The notes under the pieces: generated by a model | Told to the model about the DNA's origin: nothing | What the model saw: the letters and a program-made list of their open reading frames with translations, nothing else | The model's database searches: none | From: an uncultured Alistipes sp. | GTDB lineage: Bacteria; Bacteroidota; Bacteroidia; Bacteroidales; Rikenellaceae | DNA: 9,742 nt | Assembly (NCBI GenBank): GCA_947173915.1 | Contig: CAMWGZ010000035.1 | Span: forward strand, 1-9,742 | Reading direction: 5' to 3' | Translations under genes and position numbers: made by a program | Shown here: positions 7,999 through 9,742 of the stretch, piece after piece | Layout: each line of letters begins with the position of its first letter | How positions within the stretch are numbered: position 1 is the first letter of the stretch

Positions 7999-8006
7999 CA
8001 AAGATA
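7999..8006 (-). promoter_or_regulatory. Bacteroidota -7 promoter box for the dapB run
   Basis: TATCTTTG on the minus strand matches the Bacteroidota sigma-ABfr -7 consensus TAnnTTTG exactly. Transcription would start near 7992, giving a leader of about 25 bases to the dapB ATG. The -33 region is not a clear TTTG but lies in a T-rich stretch (about 8020-8036). Placement upstream of a tight gene run supports the call; only the motif and spacing are seen. Confidence 0.6.
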
Positions 8007-8055
8007 CGCATTCGCGTCCGAAATAAAAAATAGTTTCAAGTTTATGCGCGTTCCG

Positions 8056-8069
8056 TTCCGTTTTCGGAA
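8056..8069. repeat. Inverted repeat over the aspA -33 region
   Basis: TTCCG-TTTT-CGGAA is a perfect 5-bp inverted repeat with a 4-base spacer, with an additional direct copy of TTCCG just before it (8051-8055). It sits 10 bases upstream of the aspA -7 box, where the -33 element is expected, so it could be an operator. The half-sites are short and chance cannot be excluded. Confidence 0.35.
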
Positions 8070-8078
8070 ATAAAACAT

Positions 8079-8086
8079 TAACTTTG
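8079..8086 (+). promoter_or_regulatory. Bacteroidota -7 promoter box for aspA
   Basis: TAACTTTG matches TAnnTTTG exactly and lies 65 bases before the aspA ATG. Transcription would start near 8093, giving a leader of roughly 60 AT-rich bases with no Shine-Dalgarno site, as usual in Bacteroidota. The matching -33 TTTG is absent; the expected position holds TTCC within the inverted repeat at 8056-8069, so an activator may be needed. Confidence 0.6.
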
Positions 8087-8151
8087 CTGAATTAAAACAC
8101 GGCTACTCCGGAAATACAAACGTCAAAAACGATCATAAAATTATTACTATC

Positions 8152-9576
8152 ATGAGCAATCAGAAAATGCGTACCGAAAGCGATCTGCTGGGCAGCGTCG
8201 AGATGCCGGCCGACGTACTCTATGGCGTTCAGACCCTGCGGGGTATTCAGAACTTCGAAATCAGCAAGTTCCACCTGAACGAATATCCCCTCTTCATCAC
8301 GGGTCTGGCCATGACCAAGCTGGGTGCGGCCGAAGCCAACCACCAGCTGGGTCTGCTGACCGACGAGCAGTACAACGCGATCGCGCAGGCCTGCCGCGAG
8401 ATCATGGACGGCAAGCACCACGATGCGTTCCCCGTCGATATGATCCAGGGCGGTGCCGGCACCACGACCAACATGAACGCCAACGAGGTCATCGCCAACC
8501 GTGCGCTGGAGATCATGGGCCACGAGCACGGCGAATACCAGTTCTGCTCGCCCAACGACCACGTGAACTGCGCGCAATCGACCAACGATGCCTACCCCAC
8601 GGCCATCCACCTGGGCATGTACGCCACGCACCTCAAGCTGGTCGAGCACTTCAAGCAGCTGATCGAGTCGTTCGAGAAGAAGGCCGCCGAATTCGCCGAC
8701 GTGCTCAAGATGGGCCGCACCCAGCTGGAGGATGCCGTGCCGATGACCCTCGGACAGACCTTCCACGGCTTCGCCAGCATCCTGCGCGACGAGATCGCAC
8801 ACCTCGACCATGCCGCCGAGGACTTCCTGACCATCAACATGGGTGCCACGGCCATCGGCACGGGCATCTGCGCCGAGCCGGGCTACGCCGAGAAGTGCAC
8901 CAAGGCGATCGCCGAGATCACGGGCTGGAACATCCGCCTGACCGACGACCTGGTGGGCGCCACCTCCGACACCTCGTGCCTGGTGGGCTATGCCGCCGCC
9001 ATGAAGCGCGTCGCAGTCAAGATGAACAAGATCTGCAACGACCTGCGTCTGCTCGCATCGGGTCCCCGCTGCGGTCTGGGCGAGTTCAACCTGCCCGCCC
9101 GCCAGCCGGGTTCGTCGATCATGCCGGGCAAGGTCAATCCCGTCCTTCCGGAGGTCATGAACCAGATCGCATACAAGGTAATCGGCAACGAACTCTGCGT
9201 CACGATGAGCGGCGAGGCCGCCCAGATGGAGCTGAACGCGATGGAGCCGGTTATGGCCCAGTGCGACTTCGAGTCGGCCGAGCTGCTGATGAACGGCTTC
9301 GACACGCTCCGCACCCTCTGCATCGAGGGCATCACGGCCAACCGCGAGCGCTGCGCCGACTACGTGAAGAACAGCATCGGCGTGGTAACGGCCCTCAACC
9401 CGATCATCGGTTACAAGAACTCGACCAAGATCGCCAAGGAGGCCCTCGAGACCGGCCGCGGTGTCTATGAGCTGGTGCTCGAGCACGGCGTGCTGACCAA
9501 AGAGGAGCTCGACACGATCCTCAAGCCCGAGAACATGATCCGTCCCGTCAAGCTGGACATCAAACCGCGCAAATAA
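8152..9576 (+). CDS. aspA: Aspartate ammonia-lyase (aspartase)
   Basis: Converts L-aspartate to fumarate and ammonia in the cytosol, linking amino-acid breakdown to the fumarate pool, useful to an anaerobe that respires fumarate. The 474-residue protein belongs to the aspartase/fumarase superfamily: GGAGTTTNMNANEV (100-113), QSTNDAYPT (142-150), and the mobile signature loop GSSIMPGKVNP (320-330), with S321 as the expected catalytic base. The STNDAYPT form and the PEVMNQ segment after the loop favour aspartase over class II fumarase (which usually has SSNDTFPT). Length is normal (E. coli 478). The ATG start follows an AT-rich leader. Divergent from dapB and ended by its own terminator, it appears monocistronic. 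Confidence 0.95.
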   Translation: MSNQKMRTESDLLGSVEMPADVLYGVQTLRGIQNFEISKFHLNEYPLFITGLAMTKLGAAEANHQLGLLTDEQYNAIAQACREIMDGKHHDAFPVDMIQGGAGTTTNMNANEVIANRALEIMGHEHGEYQFCSPNDHVNCAQSTNDAYPTAIHLGMYATHLKLVEHFKQLIESFEKKAAEFADVLKMGRTQLEDAVPMTLGQTFHGFASILRDEIAHLDHAAEDFLTINMGATAIGTGICAEPGYAEKCTKAIAEITGWNIRLTDDLVGATSDTSCLVGYAAAMKRVAVKMNKICNDLRLLASGPRCGLGEFNLPARQPGSSIMPGKVNPVLPEVMNQIAYKVIGNELCVTMSGEAAQMELNAMEPVMAQCDFESAELLMNGFDTLRTLCIEGITANRERCADYVKNSIGVVTALNPIIGYKNSTKIAKEALETGRGVYELVLEHGVLTKEELDTILKPENMIRPVKLDIKPRK

Positions 9577-9595
9577 TCGAGCGGAACAAAACCGA

Positions 9596-9637
9596 AACCG
9601 CCCGGAATCCTTCTCGGATTCCGGGCGGTTCGTTATT
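9596..9637 (+). terminator. Intrinsic terminator of aspA
   Basis: A perfect 15-bp stem (9596-9610 with 9616-9630) closes a 5-base TTCTC loop, 19 bases after the aspA stop. It is followed by a moderate T-rich tail (TTCGTTATT, starting in the stem's last two bases). The long GC-rich stem makes termination likely. On the minus strand the stem is preceded by GAACAAAACC read in reverse, giving a short U-run, so it may also act on transcripts coming from the right. Confidence 0.85.
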
Positions 9638-9742
9638 CCGGCAGCCCGGCACCCGATGACAGCTGTCCGGCACCGGCCGAAACCGCCGACACACCGCACG
9701 ACATGCCGTGCACACCCTCTCCGACGCACCGCCCCCCCCACC
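9638..9742. other. GC-rich tail with no assignable gene
   Basis: After the aspA terminator the last ~105 bases hold an 8-bp direct repeat CCGGCACC (9646-9653 and 9667-9674, 21 bp apart), a 5-bp inverted repeat GCACG/CGTGC (9696-9711) and a run of eight C residues near the edge. I see no start codon with a convincing frame, promoter box or RNA gene. Confidence 0.4.

Noticed and set aside
7969..8001. N-terminal extension of dapB from a TTG at 8001
   Set aside because: It would add 11 residues before the Rossmann fold, unlike the family, and its start codon overlaps the -7 box at 7999-8006, so it would not be on the mRNA.
6028..8073. 681-codon open frame on the plus strand opposite lepB and dapB
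   Set aside because: It spans two unrelated real genes and their junction on the other strand and even runs through the dapB promoter; the composition (His, Val, Asp, Arg) is that of an antisense shadow.
9646..9674. 8-bp direct repeat CCGGCACC after aspA
   Set aside because: Only two copies in very GC-rich DNA with no flanking structure; most likely chance.
8092..9741. 549-codon open frame on the minus strand opposite aspA
   Set aside because: It covers aspA in antisense and runs through a perfect 15-bp terminator stem. No family motif is visible.
1..9742. Mobile element, CRISPR, defence or toxin-antitoxin system
   Set aside because: I saw no transposase, integrase, long terminal repeats, regular repeat-spacer pattern or small toxin-antitoxin pair. 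The MazG-like gene is named for its fold only and is not next to a mazEF pair.

Overview
The window holds eight protein-coding genes and no mobile element, CRISPR array or RNA gene that I can support. It reads as ordinary chromosome of a GC-rich member of the Bacteroidota. The best guess is an Alistipes-like Rikenellaceae bacterium, from three cues: high-GC coding sequence, AT-rich leaders largely without Shine-Dalgarno sites, and two divergent matches to the Bacteroidota -7 promoter box TAnnTTTG. The genus is inference from motif and protein character, not from a search.

Left and centre (48-7968, minus strand): seven genes run the same way, in transcription order dapB, lepB, a YigZ/IMPACT-family gene, uvrA, an M16 zinc peptidase, a class I O-methyltransferase and a MazG-like nucleotide pyrophosphohydrolase. 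The first four are packed tightly (3-nt gap, 14-nt gap, then a 4-nt ATGA overlap). The last three are separated by 49, 65 and 120 nt. A -7 box sits upstream of dapB, and a hairpin with a U-tract sits just past the MazG-like gene, so one long transcription unit is plausible. Its contents are mixed housekeeping: cell-wall/lysine precursor synthesis, preprotein processing, DNA repair, proteolysis, methyl transfer and nucleotide-pool cleaning.

Right (8152-9576, plus strand): aspA, encoding aspartate ammonia-lyase, is transcribed divergently from dapB across a 183-bp AT-rich region and ends at a strong 15-bp hairpin terminator, so it looks monocistronic. The two divergent genes both touch aspartate metabolism: AspA breaks aspartate down to fumarate and ammonia, while DapB lies in the aspartate-derived diaminopimelate/lysine branch. 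The last ~105 bases (9638-9742) are GC-rich with no gene I can assign.

Start choices differ from the longest open frames for two genes (dapB and the O-methyltransferase), where an in-frame ATG is clearly better than an upstream TTG. I found no previously undescribed biological system here. The points worth a second look are the divergent promoter region with an inverted repeat, the long operon with translational coupling, a UvrA lacking half of its first zinc-binding cysteine set, and a Shine-Dalgarno-dependent GTG start.
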